From: Lingula anatina
Taxonomy: Eukaryota > Brachiopoda > Lingulata > Lingulida > Lingulidae
Length of the DNA stretch: 23,166 nucleotides
Assembly: GCF_001039355.2 (NCBI RefSeq)
Contig: NW_019773556.1
Location: 62,782 to 85,947, forward strand
Reading direction: 5' to 3'
Shown: one piece after another, positions 9,497 through 21,349 of the stretch
How the letters are laid out: every line of letters begins with the position of its first letter
How positions within the stretch are numbered: position 1 is the first letter of the stretch
Translations under genes and position numbers: made by a program
The notes under the pieces: generated by a model
Told to the model about the DNA's origin: nothing
Databases searched by the model: none
Seen by the model: only the letters and a program-made list of their open reading frames with translations

Positions 9497-12400
9497 ATGT
9501 CAGTGCACCAGCTGAGTGAACTTCTTCTGCATGCTATTCAAGGAAATCGCCTCAGGTAATGCGATCAGTTGACAAGTCATATATTTCCTTTGCACTCTTG
9601 GTACAGGTTATTGGCCAAATATGCACTGGAATCGGTGTAGAACGCCGAGAATCGGTAGCTACATATAAAATCTTGAAACGGGTTCTGGAATTGCCCCATT
9701 TTTCGGCCTTACATGCTAGCCAGGAACCCTTAACGCAGCTATAGCATGTAAGGTTGAGAACTGAGTCAAGCTCTGGACTTGGTGCTGTTGTAAATGTGAA
9801 GGTGATTAATGAATTAATTTGCCCTTTATAGATTAAAAAGGGATAGGACTTAAATATTATTATTATCCTTCCTTCTGCTTTCATTTAAGTTAACCACTTA
9901 TTTTCGTTTGTCAAGGTTTTGTTTTGGCTGAAGGAAATAAAAACCTGTAATAATTCTTGCAGAGAGGCAGGAACATTGCTGAAGGATGGTGCTGATCCAA
10001 ATAGAATCTTAATAGAAGCTGTCACCCCCTTCCACCTGGCTGTGGGCTCAGAAACCAGCGCTGTGGAGTTTACCCGCCTACTTCTTCAGTATGGAGCAAA
10101 CCCTAATGTCAGGTACTGTAGAACATATACCAATAGAGAACTAGAAATTGAAATCGCAGTGACTGCTTCCCACTGTCTTTTGCTGAAAGTTTAATCAAAA
10201 CTTGTGAAGAAGTTTTGGAGATCTTGTCTACAATCTACTGGTACTTTACAGGCCAAAGGTGATGAATAATCTTCCTTGTACTGAGTAGATTGTCATATAG
10301 TTTATTGGCAGAAGTAATCATTAAAAAACTTATGAAATTGCAGACCATCTTCAAATAGTGTTGCCATGTGATGTTTCAATCTTTCAGAGACACAGAAAGC
10401 ACTACCCCATGTCATGTGGCTGCAGCTTATGGCAAATTACAGGTGCTCAAACTACTAGTCAGCAATGGAGGGGACCCATTTATGGAAGATATGGTAAGCA
10501 GACTGTCTTAGAATGACTTAAATTGAACAAACATGCTGTCTCAATACATAACCTTCATTCAACCTTGTTACTGATTCTGCACTACATTATAGATGCCTCT
10601 TTGGACAAAACATAAACAACTGAATAATATTTGATATAGACAGGATCTTTCTTAGCAGTTTTACACCATAAGTGGCCCCATGCTGCTGGTCATAAGCCCA
10701 ATGAGCCATTTGTTCCTACTTTTTTCTTACAACTTAAGTGTATCATTATTAATGTATGTTTACAGAAGGAAAGAGATTTGTCAGATAGGCACAGTACTTG
10801 TGTACATCATAAATTGTTGAACACCAAGTAAAGTTATTGAATAGATTAAGTACCATTTCAAAGTGTGTCATTTATTGCAAGTCAGTCAAAAAGTTTTGTG
10901 AATTATAAGATGTTTTTTAAAAGTAAATTGATCGTGGATTGTTTGTTTGGTTACTTATATTGTATTGTGTATAATAATCTATTCCCTTTTGCTATAAAAA
11001 AGCAGTGGTGTATTCCATCCACTAGTTCTTTTGTCTTAAGTATTTTTATTTAAACAACAGAGTAATAAACTTTTGATACACAGTGTATCCTATCTGTTCA
11101 GGAGTGCCAGTCTGCACTTGACCTAGCTCTGTTAAATAACCACTCTGATGTGGCAGAGTACATCCACAGTCTTCAGGAGGATAGCAGAGAAGAATTACAG
11201 ACTACTGTTAGATCTATTCTCAGTATGTGGATAATCTTTTGTATTTATATCTATTTTAATATTTTTTTACCTAAAGCAGACCATTTTCATAAGTACATGT
11301 ATTTTCTCAGTGTGTGGACAATCTTTTGTGTTAATATTGATCTATTTTAATATTTTTTACCTAAAGCAGACCATTTTCATAAGTTTTTTTTATAATTTAT
11401 ATTGTGGATATAGTTTTGTCATGGCTTCTGATAATGTGTTGGTCAAATGAGATGACAAGCTGTGGCACTCTGGTAGAGTTATTAATCTAGGATACTTATT
11501 GATTTTTTTTCACTGCTTTGAAATGTTATTCTTAATTTAAAGATCTATTTTACTGAATTTTACTCTCTGTAGATCAGCGTATTTCTGCCTGGGAGCTGTC
11601 ATGTCTGTCCCTGCCATCTCGTCCAAGCTCCGCTCTGTCATCTGTTGGCTCAGAGTCCAGGCTTTCTGACGGCCACAGTTCAAGTTCTTTACTCAATGTT
11701 TCCAAGCTCCAGGTAAAAGGAGGATGTATAAAGTGATTGCTAAACACATTCTTATAATTCAGTTTCTTGTTTAATCAAGGTCATTTTTCAAATTGCTAAG
11801 AAATGAGAGTAATGTACTCAACACAAATGTAACATGTGACATAATGTGACGTAACATGACATGATATGACATCTATTCTTATCATTCCCCAGGTAGTTAA
11901 TGAACCAAGAAAACAGAAGCACAGGCGCTCCCTTCGCCCAGTTATAAACACTAAAGCTCGTCAGAGTTTCTACACAGAGAGTGTGAACCGACTGCTGGAG
12001 AAATTTTCTGCTGACGAAGACATTTTTGATGTTTCATCTCCAGACCATCCTTTTGTAAGTGAATCATGTCTTTAGAGTGGACAGAAAATTATCAGTATTT
12101 TTTATTTTGAAATCTGCAAATATGTATGAAAAAGAATTTAGTGACAAGGAAAACACTGTTTTTCATTTGATTCTTTTTCTAAGACTAATTTTTATATAAT
12201 AGTGCTCACCATTTTAATGTGTTATATGTGCCCTAATACATATATTGTAAAAAAGATTATTTAAACAACTTGCAGATAGCACCAAAAGTGGATAATGTGG
12301 ATTTGGATGACACTCTTCCATGTAACACAGACACCACAGAGAGCATTTGTGACACTAGAAATGACGTTGATGAAAACCTGCCAACAGTTGCATCATTTGT

Positions 12401-15322
12401 GGAACCTAGTTCACTGTACCAGACTGCAGGAGACACATGCCTGGATACATACCCTGCTCAAAGACAAACAGTTTCAATGAAATCATTCAATGACTCCACT
12501 TCTCAGTCTCCTTTGATGCCAAATATACATTCCAGTACCTTTCCAACATTACAAAATCTTACAACAATGAAGTCGTTTAGTGAACTTGCATCCCAGCATA
12601 AACCAACAGCAGCAGGTGATGCAGCGTTCTTTGATTCCCTGAGCAACAGAGGCCTTGACTCAAGACACCAAAAGTGTGAGCAAAACGACCCAGAGTTGAG
12701 TCGAGATGAGAGCAGTGAATCATTTCACACCTGTGAATCCGATCATGAAGGTCCAGTGACAGTGGCCCAGGATGACTGCGACGGACTTGCTGCCCAGCTT
12801 GCAGGTGCTCTCTCCTTAGTGACCAAGTCTGAGGAAGAAGGTCACAAAGATGTGGGGCGAATACTTGTGATGAAAGAAAATGGCAACGAAACATCTCCAG
12901 CATCAAATTTTTACTTCACTGATAACAAACCTGGTGGCATGAACACCAGTGGCTCCACTGTGGGGTCTCTGGCAGACGGCCTGGAGTTTGGGGACCACAG
13001 CTTACTGACCCCTGACCACTCAGTGGTCAGTCCCCGTGCTGGCAGCCAGTGCAGCAGTTTGGTCAGCAGCGTGTCCAGTCTGGTGTCAGAGATAGAAGAA
13101 TGGGTCCACACTGAAGACAAGGTTGGTGCTAGCATCATCGAGATGCACATCCTGCCAGAACCAACTGCCATTGACTCCAGTGTTCTCAGCGAGGTTCCTC
13201 CAGAGCCAGAGGACTACAAGGACTGGAACAGCTTCCTACCAGGAGACAGTAACCAGGTACAGATCCCCGCAGAGCTGGCTGCACTGAGTAATGAGGAGGT
13301 CAGGAGACGGCTGTTTCACATGGGGGACTTCCCTGGCCCTGTGATGGACTCCACCAGGATGCTGTACCTCAGAAGGCTGGCCAGACTCCTACATAATCCT
13401 GACTTGGCTCAAAAACATGTACCTGTGGATAAGCCAGGTATGTTGGCAAAGGATTTTTAATGCCCCTTTCATTCTAGTACTTTTCCTTTTCAACATTTGT
13501 TAGTTTTAGTTGCTATGAGCTTCTTCAGTACTTTTGAATCAACATGCATAAGTATGAACTATTAACACAACGTTTAAATAATTACCAAAGTTACACTTAT
13601 GTCTGGCAGTTATCCTTGATGTTGTAATGTTGCTGACATTTGATAAGACACAATAAGATATATTTCAAATGTCGGAAAAAGTTATTTGTCAATTGCTATA
13701 CTAATTGATAAGTTCTACTTTGAACATTTAAGTCTTCTGAAGAATGTTGTTTCTTCTGACTGTAATATATTTTTTTCATTTCTTCAGTGTTCAAGCAAGA
13801 GTTGGCCTTAGGCTTGAAAGGTAACTTGGACATGAGTGTGTGTGAGGGCTTGGAACAACAGCTGTGTGGTCAGTTTGCCAGTCCTGACCCTGCCATGTTC
13901 TGGAGGGAGGGGATACAGAAGTCTTCCTTTAACTACATGTTACTGGACCCCAGGGTGACCAAGAACCTGCCTTGTAGAGCTAGGAACATGAGTAAGTCAG
14001 CCATTCAAATACTAGTTCGTCTGTCGCCATTGATTGTTCATATTTCAGTTTTTGATGAGTCATTCTTCTTTTATAAGAAGTTACAGGTTCAACAACTTTT
14101 CTTTTGACTATATCACTCTAGTGCAGCCTTTGAAAAAGAAGGTTGTGGATAAATTCCTGCAAGAATCATGCCAAAACCACTTTGATTTTCTTTTTCCTTA
14201 ATAGATGAAGCAGATGTTTTCCAGACCTTCATTGCTGCCATTTTTTACATTGGCAAAGGCAAGAAGAGTAGAGGATACAGCCATTTCTTTGAAGCGCTAG
14301 AGATCAAGAATAAGCAAAATAAAAAGGTAGGGTATGAAATAAGGTTGCAATTTTTTTTTGTACTACAGGTCTTGAAGCAATTTTTTTTAGATCCATCTCA
14401 CTGATGCACAATGCAGTGAAAAATTAGTCTATGCTTAAATGAAATTTGCAAAATATTTGCCTTTCAGGAAAACCAAAAGGTGAAGCACATATTGGAGATC
14501 TGGGAGGAAGGTCTGGGTGTGGTATCTCTACATGTCTTCAACAGTATCATTCCAGTAGAAGCCTACACCAGGGAGGCTGCCATGATAGATGCTATAGGTA
14601 AAGCTATTGTCTCTGACATTGATACAAGTACAGAGATACATTCCTGTATACCTGAATGTATAATTTCAGGTAGTACTTTAAGGAAACAGATGAAATGTAT
14701 CATACAGACTTGCATTTCACGGTCTTCAATTTGTTAGATATGCATACACCCAATCTAAGGCTTACATCAGAATGTTGCTATGTGGTAGTATAATAAATGT
14801 AAATGTATGTATATTTTCAAACTTAAAACTGGCTACTACAAATAAATCACCTTTGTAGTACGTGCAGGCCCATAGCCAGAGGGGGGAGGGGGATGGGTGT
14901 TCTTAGTAGGTTCAAGAGAAGCACCCTTTTGTCTGGAAAAGGTTGTCTACTCTGAATCAACTTGAAATAGGTTCTGTGCAATTTGCCGAGTTGGGTCAAC
15001 CAAGAGGGGATGATTATAAAGGTCAACTTTTTCAGAAAAAAACTTTATTCTCTCTGAAATTGCTGTCTACTGGCCTGACATGTCTAAAACTTCTTAAGAT
15101 AGACTGCTACAAATAAATTAACCTTTAATACATGTTCAAATTGTTATTTCAGGACTAGACAGGTTGACTAATATCAAGAAAGGAGACTACTATGGCAAGG
15201 CTAGCACATGGACATTGAAACAGAAGAGACTTCTAGGGACATACCTGCTAAAGAAAGCTCTGCAAATATTTCTGATAGAAGGAGAGAGACAGATCAGGCC
15301 AGGAGATTTGAAAAATAAATAA
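9497..15322 (+). CDS. ANKLE1: Ankyrin-LEM-GIY-YIG endonuclease, ANKLE1/LEM-3 type, complete
   Basis: Family members are DNA endonucleases. C. elegans LEM-3 acts at the midbody on chromatin bridges in late mitosis. Coding exons: 9497-9555, 9963-10112, 10388-10493, 11102-11222, 11573-11712, 11893-12054, 12276-13437, 13788-13991, 14205-14326, 14468-14597, 15153-15322. The joined frame is 2,526 nt (841 aa), with consistent phases and GT-AG borders. Residues about 28-130 hold three ankyrin repeats (ADPNRILIEAVTPFHLAVG, TTPCHVAAAYGKLQVLKLL, QSALDLALLNNHSDVAEYI). Residues about 150-570 are Ser/Asp/Glu-rich and probably disordered, mostly in the 1,162-nt exon 7. Residues about 576-622 are a LEM domain (LSNEEVRRRLFHMGDFPGP to YLRRLARLL). 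Residues about 680-841 are the GIY-YIG nuclease: Tyr683 in FNYMLLDPR, Tyr716 and Gly718 in FYIGKGKKSR with Arg724, and the likely metal-binding Glu778 in YTREAAMID. All key positions look intact. The protein is longer than human ANKLE1 (about 615 aa) because of the linker. AATAAA motifs lie at 15314 (overlapping the stop) and 15383. Confidence 0.95.
11217..11383 (+). repeat. Tandem duplication including the ANKLE1 exon 4 donor
   Basis: Copy 1 (11217-11293) and copy 2 (11304-11383) both run from TTCTCAGT through tctattttaatatttttt to cctaaagcagaccattttca, with a few differences and a 3-bp length change in the middle. Copy 1 starts inside exon 4, so the splice donor A/GTATGT (11222/11223) is duplicated as A/GTGTGT (11309/11310). 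Confidence 0.85.
14831..15137 (+). repeat. Dispersed repeat copy 2, flanked by imperfect direct repeats
   Basis: In ANKLE1 intron 10, a roughly 240-bp segment beginning CAGGCCCATAGCC (14864) and a G-rich run is bracketed by two similar 32-35-bp sequences: ctactacaaataaatcacct at 14833 onward and ctgctacaaataaattaacc at 15104 onward. The segment shares its first 70-80 bp with the start of GBA1 intron 9 on the other strand. The direct repeats could be a long, decayed insertion duplication or an older tandem duplication of intron sequence. The element class is not recognised. Confidence 0.45.
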
Positions 15323-17376
15323 ACTGATATATTTTTGGAATTCTGTGTGTAGTTTTTTTTTCAAAACTCATTCAAAGTAGAAAATAAAGCTCAGGACTTT
15401 TTATGATTATACAAAACGGTTGTTGTATATTTGAAGTCCTGAGGTATGGCATGTAGATTTTAACTCGGTCACAAGTCTTCAACTTTAGGGGTGATGACCT
15501 TGATTTATTAAATCCGTTGTGTTCCTGAAAGGTAGCTGATCCTCATATATTTAAATGTAGTCAAACATAAGACCACTGACTCTGCTCTCTATAGCATTCT
15601 TTGAATTTTCAGTCAATTTGATGAAATATTCTGCCTAAATGATATACAAGTGATTTTAAACCATCAGCAATAATGAAATCCACCTGTATGTAATGAGCTT
15701 TGTACTCTTCATTGTTATTCATCTTTATGTATGACGTTGCAGACGAGGTCCCTGTAAAGTTACCCCTGACAAGGGTATTATAAAAATTTGGCAATTGTTA
15801 TGGGCATAATCCATAATTGTAAGACAATTTCATATTGTTTAAATTTTTTAATTGTTAATTTGCATAATAAATATTTAAATTGTTAGAGTGTGTAGAAGAA
15901 AGCATTTCCTCGTTTGATTTAGCATAGTACATATTGATCTATTAAAGTAGATATTGTGAAGAATTAAGACAAGTCCAACCTTAAAGGAATTTTTAAAAGG
16001 ATAGATATGTAAATTCATTGTATCAGTAGCAGTACTTGTGATCTAATTAGATATATGTAGCAAGTGAAACTATTACATGGTATATTTTAACACCTTTTGG
16101 TCTAGCAAATTAGCCAACTGAAAGTTTCTGAATTCTGAGAATTCCAATTTTGCAATATAATAAATATGAATAATTATGAATAAAACAGTGGTCTAACAAT
16201 TTTATTATTTGTAGTTTAAGCACTTATTATCCTTCCCTTAAAAATGTATATTCCTTTGACCTAAAAGTGAATGCTGCCAGCTAATGTATGCACGGGTATC
16301 AAAGCAATGCGACTAGAATCTGGAGGTATAAAATTATATATTTTATTTGAAAAAAAAAATTGGAACAACCGTGGTCCCTTTTTCACCATATATGTAAATT
16401 GAAAGTACATGCTATAACTTAGTTACCAGCTGTTACTGTGTATATAACAAGATAAGTCTACTAACTGATATCTTTTTACTCTGATTAAATACTAATATAA
16501 ATACTAATTATTCAACAAATTCCTTCTTATAACTGAACATCATTCAACAATGAACTACAAAAAATAAATGTCTAAAATTTCTGCATAATATTCTGACTGC
16601 AAGTATTGAATTTGATTGTCTGTTTAACAATATAAATATGAAAGATCTTAAAATAATCATTGTTTGTAAAGCTTGATGCTTTAAGTAAACAGTTTTACAA
16701 TAACACAAACATACTTTCAATATGTAATCAATTTAAGTAGACAAGGGTTTTCCACTACACTTCCTGCAAACACTTACTCTCATAAAATGGTGAATGAAGC
16801 ATTGGATTTTAAAATAGAAATATTTGAGTATGTGCAATTCAACTGTAAAAACAAATTTAATAGGTCCAAAAACTTTTTTTACTCAAGAATATAGATAAAA
16901 AGGTTTTTGACATCTTTACACATGGTTATTATTTCAGAAAATGTAAATGATGAGATTCTGTTTCACATAACACTTGATTAAAATAAGTCAGAAATATTCT
17001 TCATTCTCTTCAAAGAAAAACATGCTCTTGTTTGAAACAACTAGAGATAATTCTGTACTTTAACCACACTTAAATCTTGGTCCTCTGGTTGTTTGTAAAA
17101 TATTCTTATTGGAGCACAGTCCTGCTGTCCCCATCAAGGAAAATATTTCTAAATTATCAAATATAAAATATGATTTATTCCACAATGTTTGAGCATCACA
17201 TCTAGCATGACAAATATCAGACATGAGCCTAGGTTTCAAAAAACGCTGAACATTTATAATGGGACCCAACAACTAACCATGACAAATCTGAGGAACCATC
17301 AGAATTGAATTAAAAAACATGGAATTCCGCTTTTCTGTGGAAAAAGCTCATGTCTGAAATGTGAAGCAAACTTCTG
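15323..17376. other. Convergent intergenic region with 3' ends of ANKLE1 and ABHD8
   Basis: About 2 kb between the two stop codons with no coding signal and very high A+T. It contains plus-strand AATAAA at 15383-15388 for ANKLE1. Minus-strand AATAAA motifs at 17174-17179, 16342-16347, 16201-16206 and 15504-15509 could end the ABHD8 transcript. Which are used cannot be told from sequence. Confidence 0.55.
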
Positions 17377-20239
17377 TTATACAATCTTTGCATTCAGTAA
17401 ATGTCCAGGAAAGCTCCTAACAGAACTGGCAGACAATGTTCTCTTGCTTCTGGATTCAGATCTGACCTCTGGCCCAATTGCTGACCTGACGACTGCCCGG
17501 CCTTGGAGCAGAAAGTCATAAATCAACTGACTGACCTCATCAGGTTTTTCCATCATCACCATGTGACTGGCATTCTCTATCACCTCTAGTTTTGATCCAT
17601 AGATAACCTAAAAAAAAATTCATATTTTATATGAACCCTATTTTGTCAAAACAAATGAATCATATTTTTAAACAACAAAATATTAATAAAAAGTAACTAC
17701 CATGAAATGAGTTTGATGTTTCCTGATGGAAATTAGGATAATGCTGTGATATTATGTTTAAAACATTGGAAAAATGCATATTACCTTAAGTCTACCCACA
17801 CATAAACTGAACACAACAGACTGTCATGAAATGAGACAATTGAATGTCAAATGTTGCCTGGCAAAATTGTATTAAAATAAACAAAATGTGTCAGGTGTAC
17901 CACAGAAATGTGTTAGCTGTGCCACAGAAATGCATCAGGTGTGACAGCTTGCTATTTAGGGCATCTTACCATATTCATTTCAATCTCCTCCTCCAGACTG
18001 ACCAGTTGGTCATCCTGTCCAAATATGAGCAGTGTTGGTACATTCAGCCACTGGTGGAACTCTGCGTTGCCCTCTGGCCAAACCTGACCATTCATCATGT
18101 GCTTCAAGATGTAAGTGGGGACGTCTAATGCCTTCTCTTTAGGGACATAGGTTTTCTTGCTTTCTTTATGAAATGCACTTCTGTAAAAAAATAAAAACGT
18201 TGCTCTGTGATTTAAATTTGTCTGTATTCAACAACACATGGAGACAATTTTTAGTTGTTCTTTTTATATATGGAATGCATAACTTGATTTATATTTTGTG
18301 AAAAACAAATTTTTTCAATATTCAAAAATATAGAACTGCATAACATTGTTAAATTTTACTGCACAAAAACCAAAAAAATACAGACAACAGTAAGAATAAC
18401 TCACTTCTGAAATCCACAGACAAGGATAGGTTTGATACATGCTAACATCCACGTTGGCCACTGGAAAACTCCTGGCTGCGGGGCCAGGGGTGTGGGCCCT
18501 CCACCGTTTATCAATATCAATTTTGACGTCCACCTAGAACGCTTCTTGGCTAAGGCTGTGGCAAAGGAAGTACTGTAACAATATAGACATATTAGTTATA
18601 TGCAGGACAATCAGCTTTATCTAATCAATACATTATCAGATGTCACAACAAGTGAGATCAATTCAGCTTGACTTTCTCCCATTTAAGGCCCCATTGATGT
18701 TTTGGAATGGCAAAAAACAAAAAGAAAAAAAAGAAAGAAAAAAGTGAAGGCAATCACCAAAACTTTGCCTTCAACAGATTAAAAAAACTTTTTTGCAAAG
18801 TTTATCTAGATAAATTTGATTAATCATTATGCCAGTCTTTTTCTCCGCAATCCAGTGTACTTCATCAATATCTTTTTTTTCCCATTCATGTATTGATTTA
18901 CTTCTAAGTGCAACGGAGAACAATTAATTACGTCAAAGTTTGAATTAATAATTTAGCCTTTTACACCAACCGTTACAAAAAATAATGCAGAGTAATTTTT
19001 CTTTTTTGTTTTAATCAATATGCAATGTGTTGACTAAAAACATCAACAGCCTTCCATATAAAGGTTGCATGTAAACAACCAATTACATAAATAAAAATCA
19101 GTATCTGTATTGTACTTTACAACCCGTTAAAAAGATACATCAAGGATCATTTCATTACTTGACACATACCCATATGAATGTCCTATGAGAACATTGTGTT
19201 TCTTGCAAAACTTATCAAACACAGCCAACATGTCTTGTAGTAGTGCCTGAAAGCTGTAGTCCTTGGCATTGTTTGGTGCTCCACTAAACCCGTGCCCCAA
19301 CATATCTGGAGCAATGATTTCATAGTCCTCATCTCCAAAGAAGTCTAGCTGTGCCTGCCAGATATCTGAGGAGCCTCCCACCCCATGAATGAAAAACAAC
19401 ACAGCGCCATGACTGGTCACTTCTCCTTTGGTGTCAACTCGCATCACAGGTGGAGTGGTTTCGTGACTGGTGGAGCTCTGAGTGCTGAGGACAGGGTCTC
19501 CTGGTGAACTGACAAAATATGTTTTATCTTGAGATTCTAGTTTTGGATGTCGTGCTTTGCCAACTATTCCATCCTCATTCATTTTCATCTTTGTGACACT
19601 TGTATGAGAGGATAAGGCGGTGTTATATTCTATAATACTCTGAATTGCTGAGTCATCACTGACAGAACCGGGGACATTGTTTTCAGTGATTTTAACACTA
19701 GAAGCAGTAGCAACTCTACTCTCAGGGTTGCCATCTTGTTGCTCCTCTGAAGTCACAACCATTGGATGCTGAAAAGAATTATTTTGATTTTCTGCTCCAT
19801 CATCAATACTAATTGCCTGCTGATTCCCAGCGTATGGAGAAAAAGGGTGTTCTTCAACTGTATGACTAGTTTTTTTCCACTTGCCATTGGCTAGGTATTG
19901 CGGTTCACTGCCATTTTTCATGCTATATGCTGGAGATCCTTTAGGAATGTATTGTCGCCCCAATCTCTGACACTCAAGAAATGTCTCATATTCTTTCTCA
20001 AAGTCTTTATCCCTGGATCTGGGATTAATATGGCGGATACGAAGCCACCTATTTGGACGGATTTCGATACGGTTAAATCTTTCACCATGGAAAGGTTCTG
20101 GAACTATGCGATGATGCCGCCTCTGTAGACAACCACAGTTGGTCAGTTGTGTCCCTGGGTCTGAGGACTGACCCCTGGGGGTTGGTGTGTGACCCCCTGG
20201 GTCTGGCGGATGATTGGCTGAGCTTTCTACAACAGGCAT
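17377..20239 (-). CDS. ABHD8: Alpha/beta-hydrolase domain protein, ABHD8 type, complete
   Basis: An alpha/beta-hydrolase-fold protein whose physiological substrate is not established. Coding exons (5' to 3'): 20239-19170, 18572-18405, 18180-17970, 17607-17377. The joined frame is 1,680 nt (559 aa), with phases 2, 2, 0 and GT-AG borders. The ATG at 20239 has an in-frame TAG 15 nt upstream. Residues 1-270 are low-complexity and polar. Within them, residues about 50-75 (FHGERFNRIEIRPNRWLRIR) echo the EVKPGRVLRVKH segment near the human N-terminus. The hydrolase domain starts at about 277 with ATG-distal HGVGGSSDIWQAQLDFF. It has APDMLGHGFSGAP, the nucleophile elbow GHSYG (Ser355), INGGGPTPL, the presumed acid Asp470 in FGQDDQLV, and His498 in NASHMVMMEKP, so the catalytic triad looks complete. 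The first intron splits the final Gly codon of GHSYG. The protein is longer than human ABHD8 (about 439 aa), mainly through its N-terminal region. A generic ABHD label would be the fallback, but HGVGGS, INGGGPT and WPEG point to ABHD8. Confidence 0.93.
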
Positions 20240-20254
20240 TGTATGCCAAGCCTA

Positions 20255-21069
20255 CACAGACAACAATGTTCCAGGTCAACCACAAACAAGGCTACACTGT
20301 GTAGATAAGTCATTTCCATTCCCTTGTGTCTCATCCTTGGATTCCCTGCTGGCTTTCTGTCTGAAAATAGACACACAAATCAATTCTTCATGTCTTGCAG
20401 ACATTTATTTATTAGGGAACCAAATGCCAAATATGTATGAAGAAAAAAATGAAAAAAGTGTTAACCTAATGTTGCAAATTGATCCGTGATGAATGGTGTG
20501 CTGTCAACCAAGGTGAAGGGTTCCTCCATTTTTAGTGTTAAGATCGATATCCCAGCAATTATCCTTGTCAACTGTAATATGCAGTCAATCCATGACTGTG
20601 TCCCCAGTTGTAATGACTGATTACAGATCTATTACTGGGGCTTTTCAATATCATTTCACATAACTGTTATTTGTTCTGCATGATTATATTGTGAGATGAG
20701 AAAGATTAAAGTGTAATTACATGGCAACCATCCATAAGATTGTAAATACTGTGGTAGAAGCAGGTTATAATAGCATATAACTAATTAACAAGAGCATTGT
20801 TCAAAATGAATGAAACAAAAGTGCATTTTTTTTAATTGCTTTTTGTCAAAATGTATAGAAGCCTCTTTCATGGCAAGTTTTTTTATTCTTACTGACAATA
20901 AAAATGAATCCATTTACAAGCAGGAAAAATATACCCCATAGCTTTTTCCTCTAAGAAATAAGTTGCTTCTAACAGTTTGTATGCATACCAACAAAATAAC
21001 ACTTTCAACTCATAAGAAATGAGAAATTTAAATCCTGAAAATTCTCATAATCCACTGCTTGTCTAAGCA
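20255..21069. other. Upstream region of ABHD8
   Basis: About 0.8 kb between the in-frame stop upstream of the ABHD8 ATG and the minisatellite. The ABHD8 promoter and 5' untranslated region should lie here or beyond. I see no TATA box, CpG-rich block or coding segment that I can support. Confidence 0.4.
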
Positions 21070-21349
21070 NAATTATCAATAGTTGGGAGTGGTGTCCCAG
21101 TATAATTATCAATAGTTGGCAGTGGTGTCCCAGTATAATTATCAATAGTTGAGAGTGGTGTCCCAGTATAATTATCAATAGTTGGGAGCGGTTTCCCAGT
21201 ATAATTATCAATAGTTGAGAGTGGTGTCCCAATATAATTATCAATAGTTGGGAGTGGGGTCCCAATATAATTATCAATAGTTGGGAGTGGTGTCCAAGTA
21301 TAATTATCAATAGTTGGGAGTGGGGTCCCAATATAATTATCAATAGTTG
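21070..21349. repeat. 33-bp minisatellite, left array
   Basis: About 8.5 copies of a 33-bp unit containing taattatcaatagttgggag followed by tggtgtcccagta, with substitutions (ggg/gag, ggtgtc/gggtc, cagta/caata). It begins directly after an ambiguous base at 21070. Because 33 is a multiple of three, long open frames appear on the minus strand (an 11-residue repeat), but the second array has 34-bp units that break them and no frame looks like a real protein. Confidence 0.95.

Noticed and set aside
9552-9884. Open frames on both strands in ANKLE1 intron 1
   Set aside because: They fall between well-supported exons 1 and 2, and neither strand resembles a known protein.
12577-13171. Minus-strand open frames opposite ANKLE1 exon 7
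   Set aside because: Shadows of a long real coding exon; the plus strand has a LEM domain and consistent splice phases.
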